DNA of 33,160 nucleotides from Phycisphaerales bacterium UBA6054 (GTDB lineage: Bacteria; Planctomycetota; Phycisphaerae; Phycisphaerales; UBA1924), in NCBI GenBank assembly GCA_002429045.1, contig DIYM01000097.1:1-33160 (forward strand). The letters are read 5' to 3'. Below the pieces are notes generated by a model that made no database searches, was not told where the DNA came from, and saw only the letters and a list, made by a program, of their open reading frames with translations. Below are positions 15,980 through 24,608 of the stretch, piece after piece (position 1 is the first letter of the stretch; the number at the start of each line of letters is the position of its first letter). The translations under genes and the position numbers were made by a program.

Positions 15980-17188
15980 CTAGCTGTTGACGGAGACCAT
16001 CTTCCACATCGGCATGAAGACCGAGAGCGCGACGAGCAGGACGATGGCTGCGATGGCGACGGTGATGAGGGGTTCGATGATCGTGTTAATGTTTTTGGCG
16101 AGGTGATCGGAGATCCGGTCGTAGTGCCTTGCGATGATGCGGCCGGCGGCGGAAAGCTCTGCGGACTCCTTGCCGGCACCGAGGAGACGGCGGGCGAAGC
16201 TGGGCAGGCGTTTGGAATCGACAAGGACGCTCTCGATGGATTCGCCGGCGCGCATGCGGTCGCACAGGGCCGTGCATTCCTTGGCGAAGACCGGGCGCCC
16301 CGTCGCCTTGCCCGCGACGGACATCGACTCGATCACATCGATCCCGGAGTCGAGACCGATGGAGAGCACGCGTGCGAACCGGGCCGCGGTGATCGCGGTG
16401 AGCATGCGGCCGACGTACGGGAGCCTGAGGGCGAGCGCCTCGATGTGGAACCGCCCCTTGTCGCTCTTCCATGCCTGCACGGAGACGATCGTCACGCTGA
16501 CGACTCCGACGCCCATCGCCCACCAGTACGCCTTGGCGATCTCCCCGATCGACGTGATGATCCGCGTCGCGAGCGGCAGGGCGACGTTGTTGGATTCGAA
16601 GATCACCGCGAACCTGGGGACGACGAAGACGACGATGACGGTCAGGGCGATCGCGACGAAGGCGACCACGATCGATGGGTAGGTCAGCGCCCGTTTGAGC
16701 TGGCTGGTGGTTTCGATGTTCCTCTCGAGCATGTCCGCGAGGTGGCTGGTGACCTCGGCCAGCGTTCCTGACTTCTCGGCGGCCCGGATGGTCTCGATGT
16801 ACACATCCCCGAAGACCGCCCGGTGCTTGCCGAAGGCGGTGGTGAGCTTCTCGCCGGCTTCGACCTGGTTCGCGATGTCGGTGACCATATCGCGCAGCCC
16901 GGCTTTGCGTTCATGCTCGGCGATGGATCGGAGCCCGCGTGCGATCGGGATGTTCGCCTCGACCAGGACGCTGATCTCCCTGGTCAGCGCCGCGATGTCC
17001 TGCTGGGTCACCCTGTTGGCGGCCGCGGCGATCGGCGTCCGCCGGCCCCGGGGCTTGACCGCGATGGGCGTGATCCCCTCGGCGAGCACGGCCTGGTAGG
17101 CCGAGGACTCGGAGTCCGCACTGACACTCCCGTTGCGTCTCTTGCCGCTGGCGTCGATGCCGGTGTATGTGAATGCCTGGGCGGTCAT
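15980..17188 (-). CDS. gspF: Inner-membrane platform protein GspF/PilC
   Basis: This 402-residue polytopic protein is the central platform of type II secretion and type IV pilus machines and contacts the GspE motor. The N-terminal domain begins FTYTGIDASGKRRNGSV, followed by two copies of the GspF helical domain (about 70-190 and 270-395). Membrane helices lie near 170-200, 220-245 and 375-398. Family motifs are LTREISVLVEANIPIARGLRS and its repeat FARVLSIGLDSGIDVIESM, and GESIESVL. Length is standard. It starts nine bases after the gspE stop. Confidence 0.95.
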   Translation of the reverse strand: MTAQAFTYTGIDASGKRRNGSVSADSESSAYQAVLAEGITPIAVKPRGRRTPIAAAANRVTQQDIAALTREISVLVEANIPIARGLRSIAEHERKAGLRDMVTDIANQVEAGEKLTTAFGKHRAVFGDVYIETIRAAEKSGTLAEVTSHLADMLERNIETTSQLKRALTYPSIVVAFVAIALTVIVVFVVPRFAVIFESNNVALPLATRIITSIGEIAKAYWWAMGVGVVSVTIVSVQAWKSDKGRFHIEALALRLPYVGRMLTAITAARFARVLSIGLDSGIDVIESMSVAGKATGRPVFAKECTALCDRMRAGESIESVLVDSKRLPSFARRLLGAGKESAELSAAGRIIARHYDRISDHLAKNINTIIEPLITVAIAAIVLLVALSVFMPMWKMVSVNS

Positions 17189-17197
17189 GCTCGGTCC

Positions 17198-18883
17198 TTA
17201 TGCAGAGATCCTGATGCCCGTCTCTTGCGTTGCGTTCCCGAGATCCACCGTGGCGTGGAGTTTGTTGAGTTCTTCGACGCTGGTGAGCCCGAGCAACGCC
17301 TTGTCGGTTCCGTCATCGAGCATGGTCCGCATGCCCTGGGACTTGGCGTGCTTGGTGATTTCTGAGACGCTCGCGTCTTGCTCGATGAGCGTCCGGATGC
17401 TGGTGGTGGCGTTGAGCATCTCGTAGACGCCGAGGCGTCCCTTGTAGCCGGTGGACATGCACGCGGGGCAGCCGCGCCCGGCGGTGAAGCCGCGTGCGTC
17501 GGTCGGGATGCCCAGGGCGGCGAGCGTTGCGGGATCGGGGGTGTCCTCGGACTGGCACGATGCGCAGACCTTGCGGACGAGCCGCTGGGCGATGGTCCCG
17601 AGAAGCGAGTTGGAGATCGCGAAGGGCGGGACCCGGAACTCGCGGAGGCGTGCGATCGATCCCGGCGCGTCGTTGGTGTGGAGTGTCGAGAACACCAGGT
17701 GCCCGGTCAGCGCGGCTTGGGACGCGATCTTGGCGGTTTCCTCGTCGCGGATCTCGCCGATCAGGACGACATCGGGGTCCTGGCGGAGGATCGAGCGGAG
17801 CGCGTTGGCGAAGTCCAGGCCGATGGCGTTGTTGGCTTGGATCTGGCGTATCAGCGGGAGCCTGATCTCGACGGGGTCCTCGACCGTCATGATGTTGCGG
17901 TCCGGGGTGTTGATCGAGTTGATCGCGGTGTAGAGCGAGGTTGTCTTGCCGGACCCGGTAGGCCCGGTGACGAGCAGCATCCCGTGCGGTTTCTTGACCG
18001 CGGTGGTGAACTGCTGCGCGACATCCGGGGGCATGCCCAGGTCCGCGATCGTTCCGATGGATGCCGCGGGGCGCAGCAGGCGCATGACGGCGTTCTCGCC
18101 GTGGATTGTGGGGATGAGCGAGAGCCGGACATCGATAGGCTGGCCCTTGTGGCGGAAGCGGAACTTGCCGTCCTGGGGCCTGCGTGTCTGGGTGACGTCG
18201 AGTTGGGCCATGACCTTGAGGCGCTGCACGATGCCCTCGTGCATCGAGATCGCGGGCCCCTGCTGGGATTGGAGCACGCCGTCCACGCGGAATCGCATGT
18301 GGAGGGTCTTCTCGTCCGGGTTGATGTGGATGTCGGAGGCCGCGTGGTGGGCGGCGGAGAACAGGATCTGGTTGACCGCGGCGACGATCGGCTCGTCCTG
18401 CTGCGAACCGATGTCATCGGCGCTGCTGATGGCCGCGTCCTCGCCCGAGTCGAGGGAGTATGCGCGTGATATCAGCATCCGCAACTGCTCGGCATCGCAG
18501 ACGACAGGATCGATCTGGCAGCGGAGGATCTGGCGGAGCTGATCCATGGCTTGCAGATCGAGCGGGTCGCCCATCGCAACGGTCGCGATATCCTCGAACA
18601 CATAGAGCGGGAACGCGTTGAGGCTTTCGGCGAGCGACTTGGTGATCCGCCTCGAGTTGCGGATGTCCGGGTCGATCATGGTGAGATCGAGGAATGGATA
18701 CTCGGAGATACCCGCTTTGGCAACCGCGATGTCTCTGGTGGAAACCGCCTTCGTGTACATCGCGGCGTCTTCGAGGCTCGCCTCGCGTTCGCTCATGAAC
18801 TGGCGGAGGTGGTCGGCGGCCGCACGCTCGATGATCCCGTCGGAGATGAGCGACTTGAGGATGAACTCGCTGGTGTTCAGCAT
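17198..18883 (-). CDS. gspE: Secretion/pilus assembly ATPase GspE/PilB
   Basis: This 561-residue hexameric ATPase drives pseudopilus or pilus assembly at the inner membrane. An N-terminal MshEN/GspE-N domain (about 10-140) is followed by the nucleotide-binding core: Walker A GPTGSGKT at 307-314, the Asp box near 336, Walker B region LIGEIRDEETA at 374-384, and the His box THLxT-like HLVFSTLHTNDA at 395-406. The zinc site has Cys440, Cys443, Cys472 and Cys475, placing it with GspE/PilB assembly ATPases and not retraction ATPases. The start is ATG 18883, which overlaps the PilZ gene by seven bases. Confidence 0.96.
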   Translation of the reverse strand: MLNTSEFILKSLISDGIIERAAADHLRQFMSEREASLEDAAMYTKAVSTRDIAVAKAGISEYPFLDLTMIDPDIRNSRRITKSLAESLNAFPLYVFEDIATVAMGDPLDLQAMDQLRQILRCQIDPVVCDAEQLRMLISRAYSLDSGEDAAISSADDIGSQQDEPIVAAVNQILFSAAHHAASDIHINPDEKTLHMRFRVDGVLQSQQGPAISMHEGIVQRLKVMAQLDVTQTRRPQDGKFRFRHKGQPIDVRLSLIPTIHGENAVMRLLRPAASIGTIADLGMPPDVAQQFTTAVKKPHGMLLVTGPTGSGKTTSLYTAINSINTPDRNIMTVEDPVEIRLPLIRQIQANNAIGLDFANALRSILRQDPDVVLIGEIRDEETAKIASQAALTGHLVFSTLHTNDAPGSIARLREFRVPPFAISNSLLGTIAQRLVRKVCASCQSEDTPDPATLAALGIPTDARGFTAGRGCPACMSTGYKGRLGVYEMLNATTSIRTLIEQDASVSEITKHAKSQGMRTMLDDGTDKALLGLTSVEELNKLHATVDLGNATQETGIRISA

Positions 18884-19284
18884 GGCGGCTCCGATCCCTC
18901 GAGGCGATCCAGGAGCGTTTCGATGGACTTCATGGTCGCTTCCGACTGATCGGTGAACGCCAGTCCGACGAGATAGGCCGGGCGTCGATCCGTCATCTGC
19001 ACCCGCATGACCCGGCAGCGGGCCCGGAACGCGGGTGTGTCGGGGGCGCCGCCATCGGGCAACTCGAGTTCGATCGCGGCGCCTCGCGGGAGGAGCACCT
19101 CGGTGATGATGCCGACGCCGCTGGCGGCAAAGTCGATGAGGCTGCATCCGATCCATCCGTCCGAGTCCGTGACGCCCTTTGCGAAGCGGACCGTCATGGC
19201 GTGCTCGGGGGCGACGCGGACCCGGGCGGGCAGCACCACCTCGTGACGGATCGATCTTCTCACGATGAGTCCGCTATTCGGCAT
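18877..19284 (-). CDS. PilZ-domain protein heading the secretion/pilus operon
   Basis: This 135-residue soluble protein starts at ATG 19284 with GGGAGG four bases upstream. R9xxxR13 in VRRSIR and the later DFAASG at 51-56 are the two parts of the PilZ cyclic-di-GMP site. In the second motif (D/N)xSxxG the Ser is Ala here. The beta-barrel strands are recognisable (LPARVRV, GVGIITEVLLPRG, AYLVGLAF). The position as first gene, overlapping gspE by seven bases, suggests that it couples second-messenger level to the GspE motor, though the weakened motif leaves binding open. Confidence 0.8.
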   Translation of the reverse strand: MPNSGLIVRRSIRHEVVLPARVRVAPEHAMTVRFAKGVTDSDGWIGCSLIDFAASGVGIITEVLLPRGAAIELELPDGGAPDTPAFRARCRVMRVQMTDRRPAYLVGLAFTDQSEATMKSIETLLDRLEGSEPPC

Positions 19285-19459
19285 GCAACCTCCCGAGCGT
19301 GCGGCGTGGCACGCGCGATTCTGATGGACCGAGTGTCGTCGGTCCGGGTGGTACCGGACTTTGGCGGAAGTGCGCGGGCGGGGTCGGTCGGGCCGGCAAA
19401 GGGCGAGACAGCCGTCTATTTTTGGCCTTTGATAGGATCAGCCGGGGTCGGCGATCGGC
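19285..19459. other. Divergent intergenic region between the secretion operon and rpsB
   Basis: This stretch must contain the promoter of the minus-strand operon. An AT-rich pocket at about 19416-19436 is the only obvious candidate area, but no clear -35/-10 pair was found on the minus strand. The pilZ ribosome binding site (GGGAGG on the minus strand, just upstream of 19284) lies at its left edge. Confidence 0.35.
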
Positions 19460-19487
19460 TTGCCTGGACGCTGCGGGTATCTATACT
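19460..19487 (+). promoter_or_regulatory. Promoter of rpsB-tsf
   Basis: TTGCCT (19460-19465) and TATACT (19482-19487) are 16 bases apart. The -10 matches five of six consensus positions, and transcription would begin near 19494, giving a leader of about 170 bases. Confidence 0.65.
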
Positions 19488-19491
19488 TCTT

Positions 19492-19664
19492 GGCTCGCGT
19501 GGCCGGTTGCGTGAGCCGCCAGGCCCGGTGTTCGGGCCCCGTGATGTGCATTGAGGGTCGTCCAGCGGTCGCACCGTCCGCGGGTGGTCCTGCCACCGAA
19601 GCGCCCTTCGCGTGGCCCCCGGCCGGGCTGCGGGTGTCGCTGAACAACTCCTGAAAGGGCCGAC
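19492..19664 (+). promoter_or_regulatory. Leader of rpsB with hairpins
   Basis: GGCTCGCG (19492-19499) pairs with CGTGAGCC (19510-19517) with one wobble. GGCCCG/CGGGCC pairs at 19522-19527 with 19533-19538, and GGTGG/CCACC at 19583-19587 with 19593-19597. Ribosomal protein S2 controls its own operon through leader RNA in several bacteria, so a similar role is possible here but is not shown by sequence. The ribosome binding site is GAAAGGG at 19653-19659. Confidence 0.35.
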
Positions 19665-20498
19665 ATGGCCGCCAATCCCCTCGTCCAAGATCTCATCGAA
19701 TCGGGTATCCACTTCGGGCAGCGCTCCAGCGGCTGGAACCCGAAGATGCAGCAGTACATCTACGGCAAGCGGAACGGGATCCACATCATCGACATCAAGG
19801 AGACCGTCAAGGGGCTCCTGCTGGCCAAGAAGTTGATCACGCGGACCGTCTCCCAGGGCAAGGACGTGTGCTTCGTCGGCACCAAGCGCCAGGCGAAGGG
19901 CGTCATCGAGCAGCGTGTTTCTGATGTGCAGATGCACTACGTCACCGAGCGTTGGCTCGGCGGCACGCTGACGAACTTCCGGACCATCCGCAGCCGCCTG
20001 AAACGACTCGAAGAGCTCGAGGCGATCGAAGAGAACGACAACTTCCAGAGCTACTCCAAGAAGATGGAGAGCCAGCTGCGTCGCGAGATGAAGAAGATCC
20101 GGCGCAACCTCGACGGCATCCGGCGGATGGACAAGCTGCCGGGTGTGATGGTCGTTGTGGATGTGAACCGGGAGATGAACGGGCTGCGTGAGGCGCGCAA
20201 GCTGGGCATCCCGACGATCTGCCTGATCGACACGGATGGCGACCCCGAGGTCGCGGACGTGGCGATCCCGGGCAACGATGACTCGATGCGTTCGATCGAC
20301 GTGATCGTCCGCGAGCTTTGCAAGGCAATCGCGGACGGCAAGCAGATGCGTGTCGAGTCCGGGCAGGGCAAGGACGAGGGCAACGCCGATGAGGGCCCTC
20401 GTCGGAGCAAGCGGGCCCAGTTCCGGGCCGACGATGCCGGGCAGCCCGCTCCGGAGGGGGACACCCCGGCCGCCGAGCCCGCGAAGGCCGAGTCCTGA
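19665..20498 (+). CDS. rpsB: Small ribosomal subunit protein S2
   Basis: This 277-residue protein of the 30S subunit matches S2 throughout: GIHFGQRSSGWNPKM near 14-28, IYGKRNGIHIIDI, VGTKRQAKG, RWLGGTLTNFRTI, LPGVMVVVDVNRE and IPTICLIDTDGDP. The last 45 residues form a charged, acidic extension (GKDEGNADEGPRRSKRAQF and PAPEGDTPAAEPAKAES) beyond the conserved fold. Start is ATG 19665. It lies in the usual rpsB-tsf order with 111 bases before tsf. Confidence 0.98.
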   Translation: MAANPLVQDLIESGIHFGQRSSGWNPKMQQYIYGKRNGIHIIDIKETVKGLLLAKKLITRTVSQGKDVCFVGTKRQAKGVIEQRVSDVQMHYVTERWLGGTLTNFRTIRSRLKRLEELEAIEENDNFQSYSKKMESQLRREMKKIRRNLDGIRRMDKLPGVMVVVDVNREMNGLREARKLGIPTICLIDTDGDPEVADVAIPGNDDSMRSIDVIVRELCKAIADGKQMRVESGQGKDEGNADEGPRRSKRAQFRADDAGQPAPEGDTPAAEPAKAES

Positions 20499-20609
20499 CG
20501 AGTCCCCCCGGGCCCCGTGCCCGTTCGAGAACGAGACAACCATCGCCGGGCCCGGACCGGGCGCGGTGGATGACCGACCGAGAGATGACCCTGGAACTGG
20601 AGCGAGACC

Positions 20610-21434
20610 ATGGCCGCGATTAATGCCAAGGACGTGATGAGCCTGCGGAACAAGACCGGGCTTGCGATGATGGCGTGCAAGAAGGCACTCATCGAAGCGG
20701 ACGGCGACCCCGTGAAGGCGGAAGAGAACCTGCGCAAGACCCTGAAGGGCAAGATGGACACCAAGATGGACCGCGCCGCCGGCGAGGGGCGTATCGAGGT
20801 TGCCATGTCGGGCGATGGGTCGTCGGCGGCGATCGTCGAACTGCGGGCCGAGACGGACTTCACGGCCAAGAACGAGAAGTTCATCGAGGCCACCAAGCAG
20901 ATCGCGCAGCTGGCGCTGGGCATGGAGCCGGGATCGACCGAGCCCACCGCCGAGATGAGTTCGATCATCGACGACCTGCGCATCAGCACGGGCGAGAACA
21001 TCTCGGTCGGGCGGATCGAGAAGTTCGAGAACGCGGGCGACGCGACGGTCTACGGGCAGTACGTGCACCACGACGGCAAAACCGGGGTGCTGATCCAGGC
21101 CGAGGGCGAGGTCGGCGATGAGGTGCTGCGTCAGGTCGCGATGCACGTGACCGCGGCGCACCCGCGCCCGCTGGGTGTGACCCCGGACGACATCCCGGGC
21201 GATATGGTCGAGAAGGAGCGGAAGTTCCGGATCGAGCAGGCCGTGGAGAGCGGCAAGCCCCAGGAGATCGCCGAGAAGATGGTCGAGGGCGGCATGCGGA
21301 AGTTCTTCGCCGAGGTCGCTCTTCTCGAGCAGGCCTTCGTCATGGACCCGTCGAAGACGATCAAGGAGTTGATCGGCTCGGGGGGCAGCGTCAAGGAGTT
21401 CCGGCGCTGGGAAGTCGGCGAGGGCGCCGAGTAA
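20610..21434 (+). CDS. tsf: Translation elongation factor Ts
   Basis: This 274-residue guanine nucleotide exchange factor for EF-Tu has an N-terminal UBA-like domain (LRNKTGLAMMACKKALIEA, 12-30), the TDFTAKN motif at 82-88 that inserts next to the EF-Tu nucleotide site, and dimerisation/coiled regions typical of EF-Ts. Start is ATG 20610 with GGAG about eight bases upstream. It follows rpsB and ends in a strong terminator. The motif has Thr-Ala-Lys in place of the commonest Val-Ala-Arg, which is within family variation. Confidence 0.97.
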   Translation: MAAINAKDVMSLRNKTGLAMMACKKALIEADGDPVKAEENLRKTLKGKMDTKMDRAAGEGRIEVAMSGDGSSAAIVELRAETDFTAKNEKFIEATKQIAQLALGMEPGSTEPTAEMSSIIDDLRISTGENISVGRIEKFENAGDATVYGQYVHHDGKTGVLIQAEGEVGDEVLRQVAMHVTAAHPRPLGVTPDDIPGDMVEKERKFRIEQAVESGKPQEIAEKMVEGGMRKFFAEVALLEQAFVMDPSKTIKELIGSGGSVKEFRRWEVGEGAE

Positions 21435-21461
21435 CACCGCCCGACAGGACCGAGACCTGAA

Positions 21462-21486
21462 AGCGGGCCCGGTGGGCCCGCTTTTT
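21462..21486 (+). terminator. Rho-independent terminator of rpsB-tsf
   Basis: A perfect 9-bp stem AGCGGGCCC/GGGCCCGCT (21462-21470 with 21474-21482), loop GGT, runs into TTTTT at 21482-21486, 27 bases after the tsf stop. Confidence 0.93.
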
Positions 21487-21543
21487 CGTGCGCGACTTGA
21501 TACGATGCGCGTCGACGCCCCCACTCACAGGAGTTCGATCCTT

Positions 21544-22137
21544 ATGGCGATCAAACCCAGGCCCGGCGAGATCTACACGATCCGTCGCAAGATCCTGACC
21601 ATTCTCGGCGCGAAGTTCCATGTGTACGACGAGAATGCCGAGCCGATCGCGTTCTGCAAGCAGAAAGCATTCAAACTCAAGGAAGACATCCGGCTGTACA
21701 CGGACGATTCCATGAGCGAGGAACTGTTCGCGTTGCGGGCGCGTCAGGTGATCGACTTCGGTGCGACCTACGACGTCACGCTCCCGGGGGGTGAATCGCT
21801 CGGTTCGTTCCGGCGGAAGGGGATGAAGTCTTCCTTCGTGCGGGACGAGTGGGAGGTGCTGGACAGCGAGGGCGGGCTTGTCGCGACGATGACCGAGACG
21901 GGCAAGTGGGCCCCGCTGGTCCGACGGTACGTGGACAACGCGGCGGCGTTCATGCCCGCGCGTTACACCATGGACCGCGTCTCGGACGGCGTGCGGATCG
22001 CGGCGTTCCGCCAGCACTTTAACCTGTTCGTGTACAGGCTCGGCATCTCGGTGACCGCCGCGGACGAACAACTCGATGATCTGATGATCCTGGCGGCCGG
22101 ATCGCTGATCGCGGCGATCGAGGGACGCCAGGACTGA
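21544..22137 (+). CDS. LURP-one-related / scramblase-like protein
   Basis: This 197-residue protein resembles bacterial members of the LURP-one-related (Tubby-like C-terminal fold, DUF567) family. It shows RRKILTILGAKFHVYDENAE, then KQKAFKLKEDIRLYTD, IDFGATYDVTLPGGESLGSF, RKGMKSSFVRDEWEVLD and a C-terminal hydrophobic helix (LDDLMILAAGSLIAAI). The fold is a closed beta barrel around one helix; its biochemical role in bacteria is not known. Start is ATG 21544 with AGGAG ten bases upstream. It has no signal peptide, so it is probably cytoplasmic or attached to the inner membrane face. It lies alone between the tsf terminator and the superoxide dismutase gene. Confidence 0.8.
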   Translation: MAIKPRPGEIYTIRRKILTILGAKFHVYDENAEPIAFCKQKAFKLKEDIRLYTDDSMSEELFALRARQVIDFGATYDVTLPGGESLGSFRRKGMKSSFVRDEWEVLDSEGGLVATMTETGKWAPLVRRYVDNAAAFMPARYTMDRVSDGVRIAAFRQHFNLFVYRLGISVTAADEQLDDLMILAAGSLIAAIEGRQD

Positions 22138-22188
22138 CTCTCGGCAGGACACCGCGGCCCGCTGCGTGGGCTCAGGAGGGATATCACG

Positions 22189-22944
<756 letters not shown>

Positions 22945-23006
22945 CCCGGTCTCGATGTTCCAACTGTGACAAAGCGAGCCCCTCTGGCCCGCCCCCGCTC
23001 ACGAAT

Positions 23007-23028
23007 CGAGGATTCTGATCCTCGATCG
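23007..23028. repeat. Perfect 9-bp inverted repeat after sodA
   Basis: ATCGAGGAT (23007-23015), loop TCTG, ATCCTCGAT (23020-23028). It lies 62 bases after the sodA stop, without an immediate T-run, so it is not a canonical terminator; an RNA-stability hairpin or a protein-binding palindrome is possible. Confidence 0.5.
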
Positions 23029-23079
23029 CGTTGGGTAAGTGGATTTTCTTTACAAGGCGAGCAGAGCATGTCGACTGAC

Positions 23080-23106
23080 CCGATCCGACCTGATCGGCGG
23101 GTTTTT
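23080..23106 (+). terminator. Probable terminator downstream of sodA
   Basis: CCGATC (23080-23085) pairs with GATCGG (23092-23097) around a six-base loop, followed by CGGG and TTTTT (23102-23106). The stem is only 6 bp and four bases separate it from the T-run, so it is weaker than the other three terminators here. Confidence 0.45.
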
Positions 23107-23204
23107 CTACGGTAAGTTTTGAGATTCTTGATAGGACCCCGATCTCGATGGCGCATTGCTATGAGAGCCCGACCAGCACTCATGCTCGGGCAGAAAGGCC
23201 CGAT

Positions 23205-24488
23205 ATGTCAACCGTCCCGATCCTCCGTTCGATCGCGCTCACGCTGGTCGCACTCTCGACCGAGTCTCTCGCCCAACCCTTCGCCGCGGATCACCCGGTC
23301 TTCGGTGTCGATTCCGTCACCATCGATCCCTCCCAAAGCCTCGCGTTCCTCGATCTGACCGTCACAGATGAAGTGAGCTTCGCGGCCATGCCCGCCCTGC
23401 TCCAGCCCGGCGCGACCTACGACGGCTGGCGCTACGCGACCCATGACGAGATTATCGGGCTCCTCAACGCGACCGGATGGTTGCCGCCGATCACCGACCT
23501 ATCCGTCCCAAACATCAGTTCCTCATCGATCGCCGGGATCATTCTCGAGAGTTTTCTCGGGGTCAACACGGACACCAGCACCCCGCCGTCCCAGGTGCAA
23601 CTCTCCAGCGCCGGATACCTCGCCGATGGCAACGGCGTGTCGGTGGCGTACACCGAAACAGACTTTATCCAGTTGAGCACGACCTCGCTCTTTGACGGAT
23701 CGAACCCGCCCGCCTCCGGGCACTGGCTTGTCCGCGATCTCTCCGACGACGCGCCGACCTACCAGGGCATGCTCGCCGAGCTCGACGAACCGGTCGACTC
23801 GGATGCGGACTTCCGGGTCACGCTGCTCTCGTCCGTCGGCGCCACACTCGCGACGATCGAACACACCGGGGTCACAGTTTCTCAGGGCGTCTTCTCGTTC
23901 CCGCTCTTGTTCAACCCCGTGCACTTCGAAGAGCCAGGCATATCGCTCCGAATCGACGTACGCGTCCCCTCAGGTTCAGGGGCTTTCGAGCGTGTCATGC
24001 CGGACCAGCCCGTGACGCCATCGCCGCGGGCGCTCTTCGCAGACCGATCGGGACACGCCGATCTCGCGGACCACGCGACGAGCGCCGGCAGCGCGCTCAT
24101 CGCGGACAGCGCGCTCGTCGCCGACACGCTCATCGGGACAGACTCCGCCCCGATCCCGGTCGCGGACGGGCTTTTCCCGGCCGGGCAAGGCCTCCAACCC
24201 CCGGTCGCGATCAGGCAGGGCTCGATGGTCACGCTCAGCGGCTCGGTCGTCAACTCGAACTTCATCCCGGTCAGTGTCGGAGCCACGATCGCGACGCTCC
24301 CCGAAGGCTACCGCCCGAGCGCGCCGATCTATCTCAGGGTGAGCAGTATCGACTTATTGGCCGACTGGTTGGGGATGACCGTGTCCGTGCAACCCGATGG
24401 GACTATCCGGATCATCGATCAGCTCCAGGGCCAGTTCCCCTTCGTCACGATCTCGCTCGACGGCCACACGTTCCCGGCCGCCCCCTGA
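23205..24488 (+). CDS. Secreted protein with exosortase-substrate-like N domain and fibre-like C part
   Basis: This 427-residue protein starts at ATG 23205, with AAAGG six bases upstream and a signal peptide (SIALTLVALSTESLAQ). Residues about 45-85 contain FLDLTVTDEVSF followed by YDGWRYATHDEIIGLL. This is the 'DLT.T...S...W.YAT..E...L' pattern of a domain found in many PEP-CTERM-type exported proteins, although no PEP-CTERM tail is present. The middle holds beta strands. A low-complexity Ala/Asp stretch (about 285-315: SGHADLADHATSAGSALIAD then SALVADTLIG) resembles trimeric stalks of phage tail fibres and adhesins. The end (ATIATLPEGYRPSAPIYLRV) resembles fibre head regions. The gene's strand composition is opposite to its neighbours. 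Function is unknown; a surface fibre is inferred. Confidence 0.8.
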   Translation: MSTVPILRSIALTLVALSTESLAQPFAADHPVFGVDSVTIDPSQSLAFLDLTVTDEVSFAAMPALLQPGATYDGWRYATHDEIIGLLNATGWLPPITDLSVPNISSSSIAGIILESFLGVNTDTSTPPSQVQLSSAGYLADGNGVSVAYTETDFIQLSTTSLFDGSNPPASGHWLVRDLSDDAPTYQGMLAELDEPVDSDADFRVTLLSSVGATLATIEHTGVTVSQGVFSFPLLFNPVHFEEPGISLRIDVRVPSGSGAFERVMPDQPVTPSPRALFADRSGHADLADHATSAGSALIADSALVADTLIGTDSAPIPVADGLFPAGQGLQPPVAIRQGSMVTLSGSVVNSNFIPVSVGATIATLPEGYRPSAPIYLRVSSIDLLADWLGMTVSVQPDGTIRIIDQLQGQFPFVTISLDGHTFPAAP

Positions 24489-24608
24489 CCCGATCGAAAA
24501 CACCCGCGGGGTCAGCACACCAGACCTATGGACACGGCAATGCCGTCCCAGCCGTCATCAGCACGCGCGTCTGATCTGCGGCCGCGTGGGAAAACTAGAT
24601 CGGATCAC

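Noticed and set aside
24485..24515. CTGACCC/GGGTCAG pairing after the fibre-like gene as a terminator
   Set aside because: The loop is 17 bases, there is no T-run, and the stem overlaps the stop codon; evidence is too weak.
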